From Oscillospiraceae bacterium (GTDB lineage Bacteria > Bacillota > Clostridia > Oscillospirales > Oscillospiraceae), in the NCBI GenBank assembly GCA_015068305.1, contig SVKV01000003.1, forward strand, positions 48,717-112,716: 64,000 bases of DNA, given 5' to 3'. The position numbers and the translations under genes were made by a program. Shown here in pieces: positions 1 through 8,027 of the stretch; within the stretch, counting starts at the first letter, position 1; each line of letters begins with the position of its first letter. The notes beneath the pieces are model-generated. The model did not search any database. It was not told the origin of the DNA and saw only the letters and a list, made by a program, of their open reading frames with translations.

Positions 1-1
1 T

Positions 2-1075
2 GTCTGGACGCCCTCCGATGCCCGTGAAGGCGACAAGCTGCCCGTTCTGGTGTACATCCATGGCGGCGGTTTTACCGGCGGCTGCGGCCACGAGAAGCAC
101 TTTGACGGCCCCGTGTGGCCCACCAAGGGTGTCATTGCCGTGACCCTCAACTACCGTCTGGGACCCATGGGCTTTATCTGCCTGCCGGAGCTCCGGGATG
201 AGGCCGGCTTCACCGGCAACTACGGCCTCTATGACCAGATGACCGCCATCAAGTGGGTCAAGGACAACATTGCCGCCTTCGGCGGTGACCCCGAGGCCAT
301 CACCATCATGGGTCAGAGCGCCGGTGCCATGAGCGTTCAGCAGCACTGCCTGAGCCCCATGACCGACGGACTGTTTTCCAAGGCCGTCATGTCCAGCGGC
401 GGCGGTGTAAACAAGATGATGGCACCCCAGCCTCCGGAAAAGATTTATGACTTCTGGAAGGCCGTGATGGACCGCTGCGGCTGTACTAACCTGGAGCAGT
501 TCCGGGCTGTGGAGCCTGCCAAGCTCTTTGAGGTCTGGCAGGAAACCAAGAAGGATGTCAAGGGCGGTGCCCAGTCCTGCTCCCCGGTGCTGGACGGCCG
601 GTTTGTGGTAGGTGCCGGTGCCGACCTGCTGGCAGCGGGCAAGCACAAGCAGATTCCCTATATGTGCGGCTCCACCAGTGAGGACATCATGCCTCCCATC
701 ATCTATTCCATGGGCCGCAGCTGGTGCGAAGCCCAGGATAAGCCCAGCTTTGCCTGGTTCTTTGACCGGCAGCTTCCCGGCGACGGCAACGGCGCCTGGC
801 ACTCTTCCGACCTCTGGTACTGGTTTGGCACCCTGGACAACGGCTGGCGCCCCTGGGAGGAAAAGGATTACCGGATCTCCGGACTGATGGTCGACTACCT
901 AATGAACTTCGTTAAGACCGGCAATCCCAACGGCGAAGGCCTGCCCCAGTGGAAGCGGGCCTGCCCCAAGTGCAAAAAGGTCATGCGCATCGGCGAAGGC
1001 GAGCCCAGAATGGGCAAGGCATCCATGGCAAAACTGACCTATACCCTGCTGACCAACAAGGCTGTGGGCGAATAA
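2..1075 (+). CDS. Carboxylesterase type B (5' end outside window)
   Basis: The reading frame is open from base 2, so the gene begins before the window; about 357 C-terminal residues are visible. It belongs to the type B carboxylesterase/lipase family of alpha/beta hydrolases, which cleave carboxylic esters. The oxyanion-hole strand ends in YIHGGGF, the nucleophile elbow reads GQSAGA (Ser is the nucleophile), and a later GAWHSSDLWYWFG segment fits the usual catalytic-His block (GAxHxxELxYvFG). No signal peptide can be judged because the start is missing. A strong bidirectional terminator follows the stop within 20 bases, so this is the last gene of its unit. The substrate cannot be told from sequence. 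Confidence 0.9.
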   Translation, partial: VWTPSDAREGDKLPVLVYIHGGGFTGGCGHEKHFDGPVWPTKGVIAVTLNYRLGPMGFICLPELRDEAGFTGNYGLYDQMTAIKWVKDNIAAFGGDPEAITIMGQSAGAMSVQQHCLSPMTDGLFSKAVMSSGGGVNKMMAPQPPEKIYDFWKAVMDRCGCTNLEQFRAVEPAKLFEVWQETKKDVKGGAQSCSPVLDGRFVVGAGADLLAAGKHKQIPYMCGSTSEDIMPPIIYSMGRSWCEAQDKPSFAWFFDRQLPGDGNGAWHSSDLWYWFGTLDNGWRPWEEKDYRISGLMVDYLMNFVKTGNPNGEGLPQWKRACPKCKKVMRIGEGEPRMGKASMAKLTYTLLTNKAVGE

Positions 1076-1092
1076 CTCCTGTGACACAAAAA

Positions 1093-1126
1093 ATCCCCTC
1101 CGGATAATCCGGAGGGGATCATTTTT
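1093..1126. terminator. Bidirectional intrinsic terminator
   Basis: A 12-bp perfect stem (ATCCCCTCCGGA / TCCGGAGGGGAT) with a 3-base loop is flanked by T-runs on both strands. It serves the esterase on the plus strand and the lipoprotein gene on the minus strand. Confidence 0.9.
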
Positions 1127-1562
1127 ACTTGTTCAGATAATTCTGAAGGGCTTCAAAGTCACTTTGCACCTTTTCATCGCTCTGATGGCTGAAAACGAAC
1201 AGACGGCCGTCGTTCAGATAAACGAGGACACACTTGTCGGTCTGACGGTCAATAATACCGTAATACTCGCCCCACTCCTTGCTGATGCAGTGGCCCGTCA
1301 GCAATGCAATGTCGCCCTTGCCCTTAATGATCTCATCGTCCTCATCCACATCACCGATCTGCACAGACTCGATCATATCATAGGGAATATTCATGGAATA
1401 CCGGTTTGTCACCACATCAACAGCTTCCTCACCATAGGTCACTGTGATCATATTCTCTGCCCGGCAAGAGGCAACGGTAAGGATCAGGGTAAACAGCACA
1501 ACTGCAAACGCCAGGTCCCGCCATTTGAACAGATACTTCAGTTTTGCAAAATACTCTTTCAT
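1125..1562 (-). CDS. Putative small lipoprotein, unknown function
   Basis: A 145-residue protein that I do not recognise. The N-terminus has a basic stretch, one hydrophobic segment (about residues 15-33) and a lipobox-like VASC, so it is probably exported and lipid-anchored, or else a one-pass membrane protein. The remainder is a soluble domain of about 110 residues rich in acidic residues and beta-prone segments. I chose the ATG at 1562 because AGGA lies six bases upstream; the frame is open for 15 more codons but without a ribosome site. It is flanked by terminators on both sides, so it is transcribed alone. A bacterial PH-like fold is possible but not demonstrated. Confidence 0.6.
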   Translation of the reverse strand: MKEYFAKLKYLFKWRDLAFAVVLFTLILTVASCRAENMITVTYGEEAVDVVTNRYSMNIPYDMIESVQIGDVDEDDEIIKGKGDIALLTGHCISKEWGEYYGIIDRQTDKCVLVYLNDGRLFVFSHQSDEKVQSDFEALQNYLNK

Positions 1563-1640
1563 TGGTTTTCCTGCCTTGTACAAAATAGTAGCTACATCAT
1601 AGCACACTTTTTCCCCAATTCCAACCCTTTTCCCAAAAAA

Positions 1641-1666
1641 TTCCCTCCGGATTACTCCGGAGGGAA
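1641..1666 (-). terminator. Intrinsic terminator of GPH symporter gene
   Basis: An 11-bp perfect stem (TTCCCTCCGGA / TCCGGAGGGAA) with a 4-base loop is followed on the minus strand by TTTTTT, about 40 bases after the symporter stop codon. Confidence 0.9.
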
Positions 1667-1703
1667 TCAGTTTCAGAAAGCAGCTAATTCTGTAAGACCA
1701 GAA

Positions 1704-3125
1704 TTAATTCTGTGCAGCGTGGCGCTCAGCCAGATCCTTCTGCATCTGAGCCATGGTCTTCTTGTCCAGGTTGTAGACGATAGCCAGGCCGATGAACTGC
1801 AGCAGACCTGCAACCAGGTAGAATGCAGCAGCCTGATAACGCATACGCAGAGCGACTTCGAAGGTCTGGTTGCCCTGGTTGGCTTCCACGAAGCCCAGAG
1901 CGCCAGCGACCAGCAGGCCCAGAGAGGGTCCGATGCCCTGTGCCAGCTTACGGAAGAAGCTGTGCAGAGCGTAGGTGGTGCCCTCTTCGCGGACGCCCAG
2001 CTTCCACTCGCCGTAGTCCATGGCGTCAGCCATCAGGGACCAGGAGATAGCGGAGTACAGACCGCCGCCGACACCGGCCAGAGCGGAGCAGGCAGCCCAG
2101 ATCAGCATACCGGTGGTGTTGGGGGGCATGGGAACGATCAGCAGCAGTGCATAGCCAACCAGAGTGACAATTGCACCGACGGTGACGGATTCCTTCTTAC
2201 CAAACTTCATGACGATCTTGGTAGCGAAGGGCATGAACAGGAACATGGGGATGTAGGAAATCATGCCCATGATGCCGGACAGGTGAGCGGCATGGAAGTA
2301 GGACTGGTACATAGCGGTGGTAGCGTACTGTGCGCCGTACATACCGATGAACTGACCGACGGGAGCCAGGGTAGCACCGACGGCAGCGCGGTTCTTGAAG
2401 AAGGAACCGAAGGACTTGAAGACGTTGAAGTTGAAGCCTTCGTCCTCGTTGCACTGAACCTGAGTCTCAACACGGACAACAGTGTTCTTGATCATGAACT
2501 GGAAGCACAGGAAGCCGAAGCCACCCATGATCAGAGCAGCCCAGAACACAACATTACCCTTCAGGTTGTTGTTGGAGTCGTAAATCAGGAAGGGCAGGAT
2601 CATGGGAGGAACCATGTTACCGGCCATGGAACCGACGGAGCGGAACACGGACAGGGATGCGCGCTCAGCGGGGTCGGTGGTGATCAGGGACATGACGGAG
2701 CCATAGGGAACGTTAGCGATGGTGTAGAATGCGTCCCATGCAATGTAGCCGACCACGAACAGAACGTACTTCAGTACCATGGGGGCATTGGGGAAGGGCA
2801 GGAACATGACGGATGCACCAACGATCAGGCCGATGGAGCCAACCCAGATGTACTGCAGGAACTTGTTGCGCTTGTAGACGTGCTTGTCAGCGTCGACCAT
2901 GGAGCCGATCAGGGGGTCATTGATTGCGTCCCAGACCTGCACGATGATCATCAGGATAGCCATAGCTTCCAGGGAGACCTGCATGTACTGAGTCCAGAAA
3001 ATGGAGACGGTGCCCTTCAGGGCGAAGCTCATGTTACAGCCCAGGTCGCCTGCAGCATAAGCCAGCTTGTCGCGGATGCCAAATTTGCGGTAGCCATTTG
3101 CATCCAGCTGAACGGTTTTTGCCAT
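1704..3125 (-). CDS. GPH-family sugar:cation symporter (MFS)
   Basis: A 473-residue, roughly 12-helix membrane protein of the glycoside-pentoside-hexuronide:cation symporter family (MelB-like). Family features include the N-terminal KLAYAAGDLG, WDAINDPLIGSMVD in the helix 2-3 region, and ANVPYGSVMSLITTDPAERASLSVFRS in the central loop. Members import glycosides or uronides with Na+ or H+. The start follows a GAGGAGG site at good spacing. The gene is divergent from a TetR regulator, and the gap carries two divergent promoters and a palindrome, so it is probably controlled by that regulator. A second GPH symporter lies at 59.5 kb. The substrate is not predictable; a glycoside is likely given nearby esterases. 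Confidence 0.9.
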   Translation of the reverse strand: MAKTVQLDANGYRKFGIRDKLAYAAGDLGCNMSFALKGTVSIFWTQYMQVSLEAMAILMIIVQVWDAINDPLIGSMVDADKHVYKRNKFLQYIWVGSIGLIVGASVMFLPFPNAPMVLKYVLFVVGYIAWDAFYTIANVPYGSVMSLITTDPAERASLSVFRSVGSMAGNMVPPMILPFLIYDSNNNLKGNVVFWAALIMGGFGFLCFQFMIKNTVVRVETQVQCNEDEGFNFNVFKSFGSFFKNRAAVGATLAPVGQFIGMYGAQYATTAMYQSYFHAAHLSGIMGMISYIPMFLFMPFATKIVMKFGKKESVTVGAIVTLVGYALLLIVPMPPNTTGMLIWAACSALAGVGGGLYSAISWSLMADAMDYGEWKLGVREEGTTYALHSFFRKLAQGIGPSLGLLVAGALGFVEANQGNQTFEVALRMRYQAAAFYLVAGLLQFIGLAIVYNLDKKTMAQMQKDLAERHAAQN

Positions 3126-3189
3126 TTGAATATCCTCCTCTTATTTTGCAGACTTTGCATTACACCAAAAGTCCGCAATTTATAAGGCT

Positions 3190-3218
3190 ATTATAAGTTT
3201 TGAACAAAATTTAAACAA
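3190..3218 (-). promoter_or_regulatory. Promoter of GPH symporter gene
   Basis: On the minus strand TTGTTT is followed after 17 bases by TATAAT, about 65 bases upstream of the start codon. An 8-2-8 palindrome begins four bases upstream of the -35 box. Confidence 0.65.
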
Positions 3219-3221
3219 GGG

Positions 3222-3239
3222 ACAAATTCTGGAATTTGT
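3222..3239. promoter_or_regulatory. Candidate TetR operator palindrome
   Basis: ACAAATTC-TG-GAATTTGT is an 8-2-8 perfect inverted repeat in the gap between the divergent symporter and TetR promoters, the usual place for a TetR-family operator. Binding is inferred. Confidence 0.55.
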
Positions 3240-3280
3240 AACCTCGAATTGAAATTTTACCGCCACCTTATTATGTAATA

Positions 3281-3309
3281 TTGACAAAAGGTCCTTTATC
3301 TATTATGAT
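3281..3309 (+). promoter_or_regulatory. Promoter of TetR regulator gene
   Basis: A consensus TTGACA (3281-3286) and TATGAT (3304-3309) are separated by exactly 17 bases, 31 bases upstream of the TetR start. Confidence 0.85.
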
Positions 3310-3340
3310 ATATATAACAAAATCGACGGAATGGTGAAAT

Positions 3341-3883
3341 ATGTATAAACATTGCGCAACAGAAGAAAGTGTCCGCCGGCAGCGCCAGCTGGAAGGCTGT
3401 CTCCAGGAGCTGATGCTGACAGAAAGCTACCCCCAGATCACCATCAGCCATATCTGTGACCGGGCCGGTATTTCCAGAAAATCCTTCTACCGGTACTTCA
3501 GCAGCAAGGAAGGCTGCCTGTACGCTTTGCTGGATCATGCCATCTTCGACGGTGCCTCCTACTACCTGCCGGATCATCGGGACAATCAGTCCGTCCGCTT
3601 TATTTACGAGCGTTTTTTCAGCTACTGGAAAAGCAAGGCACTGCTGCTGGATGCCCTGTACCGCAATACCATGGGCCAGCTTCTGGCAGAACGGATGCTG
3701 GAGTACATCGTCCAGGAAGAGCATGAGTTCCGCTATTTTTTCCGGGATCAGGCCGACGAATCCTATGAGCGCAGCGTTTTTTATATCGCCGGCGTGATGG
3801 GGCTGGTTCTTTCTTGGCATAAAAGCGGCTTTTCCAAGTCCGTTTCCCAGATGGCAAAGATCCTTTCCGATATGGTCAGTTAA
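3341..3883 (+). CDS. TetR/AcrR family transcriptional regulator
   Basis: A 180-residue regulator. Residues about 12-58 form the TetR helix-turn-helix, including ITISHICDRAGISRKSFYRYFSSKEG, with the family's conserved FYRYFxSKEGL-type end of the recognition helix. The C-terminal ligand and dimer domain (about residues 65-180) is not recognisable, as is normal for the family. It is transcribed divergently from the GPH symporter and has a near-perfect sigma-70-type promoter; the palindrome at 3222-3239 is the obvious operator candidate. The likely role is repression of the symporter and possibly of itself. The ribosome site (GGAATGG) is weak. Confidence 0.88.
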   Translation: MYKHCATEESVRRQRQLEGCLQELMLTESYPQITISHICDRAGISRKSFYRYFSSKEGCLYALLDHAIFDGASYYLPDHRDNQSVRFIYERFFSYWKSKALLLDALYRNTMGQLLAERMLEYIVQEEHEFRYFFRDQADESYERSVFYIAGVMGLVLSWHKSGFSKSVSQMAKILSDMVS

Positions 3884-3894
3884 TTCCGATGCAA

Positions 3895-3922
3895 AATCCC
3901 GGTGCCGAAAGCACCGGGATTT
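3895..3922. terminator. Terminator between TetR and SGNH hydrolase genes
   Basis: An 11-bp stem (AATCCCGGTGC / GCACCGGGATT) with loop CGAAA lies between two convergent genes. The minus-strand side is followed by TTTT; the plus-strand side has a poorer T-run. Confidence 0.8.
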
Positions 3923-3932
3923 CCTGTTTCTC

Positions 3933-5063
3933 TTATCGCAGAAGCTCAGCCGGGATTTCCATGGCCATCCGCTCATAGCCCGCCTTGCTGGGGTGCAGAT
4001 GGTCGCCGGAATCATACTCCGGCAGAAAGTAATCCGGCCTTTCCGGGTCCCGCAGGGCCCTGTCAAAGTCGATGCAGCCGTCGATCAGATCGGTGCTGCG
4101 GATAAACTCGTTGTAGGCATGGCGCATGCCCTGGCGGAAGGGTGCATCGGTGCGCCAGCCGCCCATGGGAAGCAGGGTTCCCACATAGACCCGGTAGCCG
4201 TAGGACCGGGCTTTTTCAATATAGCCCTTCAGGCCATCAATCAGTTCCTCCACCGTCGGAAGATCGCTCATGGGCCGGAAGGCATTGGACCGGCGGCCCA
4301 CCGGATGAATGATATCGTTGATGCCCTGCTGGATGATCACCACGTCCGCGCCGTCGGTGGGCACCTCATGGTGGAACCGGCGGTGGCCGGAGAGGCCGTA
4401 GGACTCATAGGTCAGACAGGTATACTCCCGCAGGATCCGGGAGCCGGAGGTGGCCCGCCGGATGATGGCGGTGTTGTGATAGCCCTCCCGGAAGCACCGC
4501 AGGGCCAGATCATCGGGCCAGTCCTGGGCGGTGATGGAATCGCCGTAGCAGACGATGGCCCGGTTTCTTTCATCAGTCAGCACGGAAACATTGCTGAGGA
4601 AGTAAAAAAGGTGGGTCTTTCGGGAGGATTCCATATGGATATGGGCATTCTCCGTTTCGTCGCCGTTGGCGTAGAGTCCTTCGGACAGGGGGCCGCAGGC
4701 ATACACAACAGACCGCATCAGCGTAAAATCCGCCAGATAGAAGCTGACCTGAAGCACTTCTCCCTCTGTGATTTCCAGTTCCAGCGGGTCTGTGACAACG
4801 GTCTGCCCTGCTCCGATGGTCATTTCCCGCTTCTGCTCCAGATATACCGGGTAGAATTTGCCGCCGTAGAACACCGTCACCTTGTGCAGTGTTACCGGTT
4901 CGGTGCCGCAGTAATTGTCAAAGGTCAGCCGCAGGCCATGACCGCTGAAGGGCACATGGATGGGGTAGCGGATGGTGATATCCTTTGCGTAGCGCTCCGG
5001 GCGGTTCTCCGCCACACTCACCGCATTTCCCCACACACTGACCCAATGATTGTTTCGTTTCAT
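3933..5063 (-). CDS. SGNH/GDSL hydrolase with N-terminal beta domain
   Basis: A 376-residue hydrolase of the SGNH/GDSL superfamily (esterase or lipase, often carbohydrate O-acetyl esterase). Block I is VCYGDSITA (Ser nucleophile), block III IIQQGINDI (Asn), and block V DHLHPSKAGYE (Asp and His). The first 170 residues are a beta-rich domain ahead of the catalytic domain, as in multi-domain SGNH esterases. There is no signal peptide, so it should be cytoplasmic. The ATG at 5063 has AGGAAAAGGAG seven bases upstream; the frame stays open 86 codons further but lacks a ribosome site there. A TATAAT box (5094-5099, minus strand) is a possible -10. Confidence 0.85.
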   Translation of the reverse strand: MKRNNHWVSVWGNAVSVAENRPERYAKDITIRYPIHVPFSGHGLRLTFDNYCGTEPVTLHKVTVFYGGKFYPVYLEQKREMTIGAGQTVVTDPLELEITEGEVLQVSFYLADFTLMRSVVYACGPLSEGLYANGDETENAHIHMESSRKTHLFYFLSNVSVLTDERNRAIVCYGDSITAQDWPDDLALRCFREGYHNTAIIRRATSGSRILREYTCLTYESYGLSGHRRFHHEVPTDGADVVIIQQGINDIIHPVGRRSNAFRPMSDLPTVEELIDGLKGYIEKARSYGYRVYVGTLLPMGGWRTDAPFRQGMRHAYNEFIRSTDLIDGCIDFDRALRDPERPDYFLPEYDSGDHLHPSKAGYERMAMEIPAELLR

Positions 5064-5170
5064 GGTCCCGCTCCTTTTCCTGTTCTTACTCCCATTATAC
5101 GACAGTTTTAAAAAAAGAAAAGCCCCATATTCCCATTCCCTTCCGTTTGTTTCAAAAATCAACATTTCTA

Positions 5171-5199
5171 TTGAAATTTTAGTGCAAGAATGGTAAAAT
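5171..5199 (+). promoter_or_regulatory. Promoter of degV-family gene
   Basis: TTGAAA (5171-5176), 17 bases, TAAAAT (5194-5199), about 50 bases ahead of the DegV start. Confidence 0.75.
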
Positions 5200-5247
5200 A
5201 CTCTACACGCAGAAACCATCTTCCCCGCTGTCTTTTGGAGGTACCCC

Positions 5248-6093
5248 ATGATACATCTCATTACCGATTCCGCAGCCGATTTTGAACCCAGAGAGCTGGA
5301 ACAGCTGAATATTACCTGCATTCCGCTGTCTGTCCGGTTCGGTGATGCGGATTATCAGGAGAATGTCAATCTGACCAAGGATCAGTTTTATGAGCTTCTG
5401 CTGAATTCCGGCGAGCTTCCCAAAACCTCCCAGGCATCCCCTCAGATCCTGCTGGATCTGTTTGAAAATGCCCGGGATGCCGGTGACGAGGCCATTTACT
5501 TCACCCTTTCCTCCGCCCTCAGCGGTACCTATCAGAGCGCCTGCATGACCCGGGATCTGGCCGAATCCGACCGCTGCCATGTGGTGGATTCCCTGAATGC
5601 CACCGGCGGCCAGCGTTTGATTCTGGAGCATGCCGCAGGCCTCCGGGCCGAAGGAAAAACCACCGAAGAGATTATCGCCGGTGTGGAGGATCTCCGCAGC
5701 CGCATCGTGCTCTTTGCCTGCATCGACACGCTGGAATACCTTTACAAGGGCGGACGGATCTCTCAGACCGTTTACAAGCTGGGCACCCTGGCCAATATCA
5801 AGCCCATCATCACCGTCGAGCCCGACGGCAGCATCGGCATTCCTGCCAAGGCCATGGGCATGCGCAAGGGTATGGATCTTCTGTGCAAGCAGGCCCAGTC
5901 CAGACCCGCAGACCCTGCCTTCCCCTTCTATGTGATGTACACCAACAACCGGTCCGTGGCCGAAGCCCTGGCTGCCAAGCTGGCTGCCGTGGGCATCCCC
6001 GTTCCGGATGAGCGGATCATCCAGGTGGGTGCCGCCATCGGTTCCCATATCGGTCCCGATGCCTGCGGACTAGTCTATGTTGCAGCGAAATAA
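5248..6093 (+). CDS. DegV family fatty-acid-binding protein
   Basis: A 281-residue protein starting with the family hallmark ITDSAADF and containing TSQASPQ and YKGGRISQTVYKLGTLANIKPI, typical of DegV. DegV proteins bind fatty acids; several act as FakB subunits that present exogenous fatty acids to the kinase FakA for phospholipid synthesis. Length matches the family. A ribosome site (TTTTGGAGG) precedes the ATG. The convergent neighbour is a PlsC-like acyltransferase, which fits a lipid context but is on the opposite strand. No fakA is seen here. Confidence 0.92.
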   Translation: MIHLITDSAADFEPRELEQLNITCIPLSVRFGDADYQENVNLTKDQFYELLLNSGELPKTSQASPQILLDLFENARDAGDEAIYFTLSSALSGTYQSACMTRDLAESDRCHVVDSLNATGGQRLILEHAAGLRAEGKTTEEIIAGVEDLRSRIVLFACIDTLEYLYKGGRISQTVYKLGTLANIKPIITVEPDGSIGIPAKAMGMRKGMDLLCKQAQSRPADPAFPFYVMYTNNRSVAEALAAKLAAVGIPVPDERIIQVGAAIGSHIGPDACGLVYVAAK

Positions 6094-6100
6094 ATAAGAA

Positions 6101-6132
6101 ACCGCCGGAGAAACCTCCGGCGGTGCTTTTTT
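6101..6132. terminator. Bidirectional terminator between degV and plsC-like genes
   Basis: A 10-bp stem (ACCGCCGGAG / CTCCGGCGGT) is followed on the plus strand by GCTTTTTTA. Confidence 0.85.
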
Positions 6133-6841
6133 ATGTATTGGCATCGATGGCTGCCTGGATCCGCTCTTTAACCAGTGCGGCAACTTCCGTTGCCTTGAGT
6201 CCGGCAAATTCTTCGTAGGGAATGGGGTCCAGATAGTGCAGCTGCACCGTCACCGGCTTACTGCCCTTCTGATCCAGAACCTTGAAGCTGTCAATCACCG
6301 CAAAGGGAACGATGGGGCACTTGGCCTTGACGGCGCAGCGGAAGGAACCGCCGTGGAATTCGCCCATCACATTGCCGTTTTTGCTCCGGGTTCCCTCGGG
6401 AAAAATCAGATAGTTACGGCCCTTCTGGACTTCCCTGGTCACATTCTGGATCACCTCCAGGGACTGGCGCACATCCTCCCGGTCCATGCAGAAGGAATTG
6501 GTGCACAGGCGGATCTGCTTCAGCAGGGGTACATTTTCCAGTTCCTTCTTCAGCACCGCTGCCAGAGGACGCTCCCAGGTAGCGGCAATAGCCACCACAT
6601 CAAAGAGGCCCTGGTGGTTGCCGTAGAGCATGAAGCCATCCTTTTCCGGCAGATTCTCCAGGCCGGTCACCTTCAGATCGATGTTGCCGCCCTTCACTGC
6701 CCGGTCCATAACGTAGTGGATCTGGCTCCACATCTCAAGCTCTTCATATTTTTCGGGATTTGCGGCATAACGCCACAGCTTCGCAAATGCACCCGGTACC
6801 ACATGCAGATTTTTCAGCACCATCGTTGCAATTCGGTTCAT
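6131..6841 (-). CDS. 1-acyl-sn-glycerol-3-phosphate acyltransferase-like (PlsC family)
   Basis: A 236-residue PlsC-domain acyltransferase. The catalytic HX4D motif is NHQGLFD at residues 75-81 and the second motif is FPEGTR at residues 147-152, which contacts the glycerol phosphate. The family transfers an acyl chain from acyl-ACP or acyl-phosphate to lysophosphatidic acid, making phosphatidic acid at the membrane. Length is normal. A GAGGAGG site precedes the ATG. It could act on another lysophospholipid, so the plsC symbol is not assigned. Confidence 0.88.
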   Translation of the reverse strand: MNRIATMVLKNLHVVPGAFAKLWRYAANPEKYEELEMWSQIHYVMDRAVKGGNIDLKVTGLENLPEKDGFMLYGNHQGLFDVVAIAATWERPLAAVLKKELENVPLLKQIRLCTNSFCMDREDVRQSLEVIQNVTREVQKGRNYLIFPEGTRSKNGNVMGEFHGGSFRCAVKAKCPIVPFAVIDSFKVLDQKGSKPVTVQLHYLDPIPYEEFAGLKATEVAALVKERIQAAIDANT

Positions 6842-6961
6842 TGGAAATCCTCCTCGGCTTTCTGCAAGCCCTTATTTTCCATATATCCTACCATATTCCG
6901 AACCGTTTGGCCAGTCCTTTTTTGCGACGGGTTTTCTGAGGCCTGAGAAATCGGAAGCATC

Positions 6962-6990
6962 TTGATTTTCTAGGTTTCAGCTGATAAACT
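6962..6990 (+). promoter_or_regulatory. Promoter of PfkB kinase gene
   Basis: TTGATT (6962-6967), 17 bases, TAAACT (6985-6990). The -10 box lies inside an 8-8-8 inverted repeat. Confidence 0.65.
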
Positions 6991-6996
6991 GAAACC
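6973..6996. promoter_or_regulatory. Candidate operator overlapping pfkB promoter
   Basis: GGTTTCAG, eight bases, CTGAAACC: an 8-bp inverted repeat spanning the spacer and -10 box of the kinase promoter, so a bound protein would block polymerase. The regulator is not identified. Confidence 0.55.
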
Positions 6997-7024
6997 ATAA
7001 CCAAGAGAAAAGAGGTCGATTGCA

Positions 7025-7975
7025 ATGTTGGATGTTGTGGCGCTGGGTGAGCTTCTGATTGATTTTACCTGTGTCAGCACAGATCCCGAGGGTTATCCCA
7101 CCATGGCCGCCCATCCCGGCGGCGCACCTGCCAATTTTCTGGCCGCCCTGGCCAAATTCGGTGCCAAAACCGCCATGCTGGGCAAGGTTGGCTCCGATGC
7201 CTTCGGCAGGCTTCTGCTGGGCACTCTGGACCGTGCCGGAATCTCCACCGAAGGGATCGTCATCACCGATGATGTGTTCACAACCCTTGCCTTCGTCACT
7301 CTGGATGAAACCGGAAACCGGGCATTTTCCTTTTCCCGGAAACCCGGTGCCGATACCTGCATTGCCTGTGAAGAGCTGAATCTGAAGCTCATCGACGAAG
7401 CCCAGGTTTTCCACTTCGGCTCCCTGTCCATGACCGACGAGCCTGCCCGCTCTGCCACCCGCCGGGCTGTTGATTATGCAAGAGCCGCCGGAAAACTGAT
7501 CACCTATGACCCCAACCTGAGAAAGCCCCTGTGGAAGGATCCGGAAACGGCCAGAAGCCAGCTGATCTGGGGCATGTCCAGGGCCGATGTGGTCAAGATC
7601 AGCGATGAGGAAGTGGAATTTCTCTGGGGTCTGGGGGCTGCGGAAGGGGCAGATTATATTCTCCGTCATTTTGATGTAAAGCTGGTCTTTGTGACCTGCG
7701 GTGCCGGGGGCTGCTATTTCAAAAACGCTGTTGCCTCCGGTCATGTTCCCAGCCTTTCCGGTATTCGGGTCCTGGATACCACCGGTGCAGGTGATATCTT
7801 TGGCGGAAGTGCCCTGTGGAAGCTGCTGCAGCTGGGGAAGGCACCCGAAACCCTCTCCGCAGCGGAACTGACCGATCTGGTCCGCTTTGCCTGCACCAGC
7901 GCAGGTTTGTCCACCACCCGTCCCGGCGGCATCTCCAGTGTTCCGGATTATGAAACTGTGCTGAAAAATATGTAA
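7025..7975 (+). CDS. PfkB-family carbohydrate kinase (fructokinase-like)
   Basis: A 316-residue ribokinase/PfkB-family kinase. The N-terminal GELLIDF and HPGGAPANFLAALAKFG segments form the sugar-binding signature. The second signature, DTTGAGDIFGG, at residues 251-261 carries the catalytic Asp (D257) and anion hole. The family phosphorylates sugars such as fructose, ribose or 2-keto-3-deoxygluconate; the N-terminus resembles fructokinases of gut Firmicutes, so fructose to fructose-6-phosphate is the best guess. It is a single-gene unit, with its own promoter, operator-like palindrome and terminator, and is convergent with the catabolic operon whose last gene ends at 8028. Confidence 0.9.
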   Translation: MLDVVALGELLIDFTCVSTDPEGYPTMAAHPGGAPANFLAALAKFGAKTAMLGKVGSDAFGRLLLGTLDRAGISTEGIVITDDVFTTLAFVTLDETGNRAFSFSRKPGADTCIACEELNLKLIDEAQVFHFGSLSMTDEPARSATRRAVDYARAAGKLITYDPNLRKPLWKDPETARSQLIWGMSRADVVKISDEEVEFLWGLGAAEGADYILRHFDVKLVFVTCGAGGCYFKNAVASGHVPSLSGIRVLDTTGAGDIFGGSALWKLLQLGKAPETLSAAELTDLVRFACTSAGLSTTRPGGISSVPDYETVLKNM

Positions 7976-7980
7976 CCGCA

Positions 7981-8018
7981 AAAAATGGGAGAAGCCCGCG
8001 TGGCTCCTCCCATTTTTT
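7981..8018. terminator. Bidirectional terminator
   Basis: A long stem, AAAAATGGGAG paired with CTCCCATTTTT with a short interior pairing, lies between the convergent kinase and phosphodiesterase-like genes and gives T-runs on both strands. Confidence 0.85.
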
Positions 8019-8027
8019 ATTTGGTTT

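Noticed and set aside
1164..3185. Long plus-strand ORF of over 600 codons opposite the GPH symporter
   Set aside because: It is a mirror of the symporter coding frame, with His/Gln/Asp-rich composition, no ribosome site, and overlaps a terminator.
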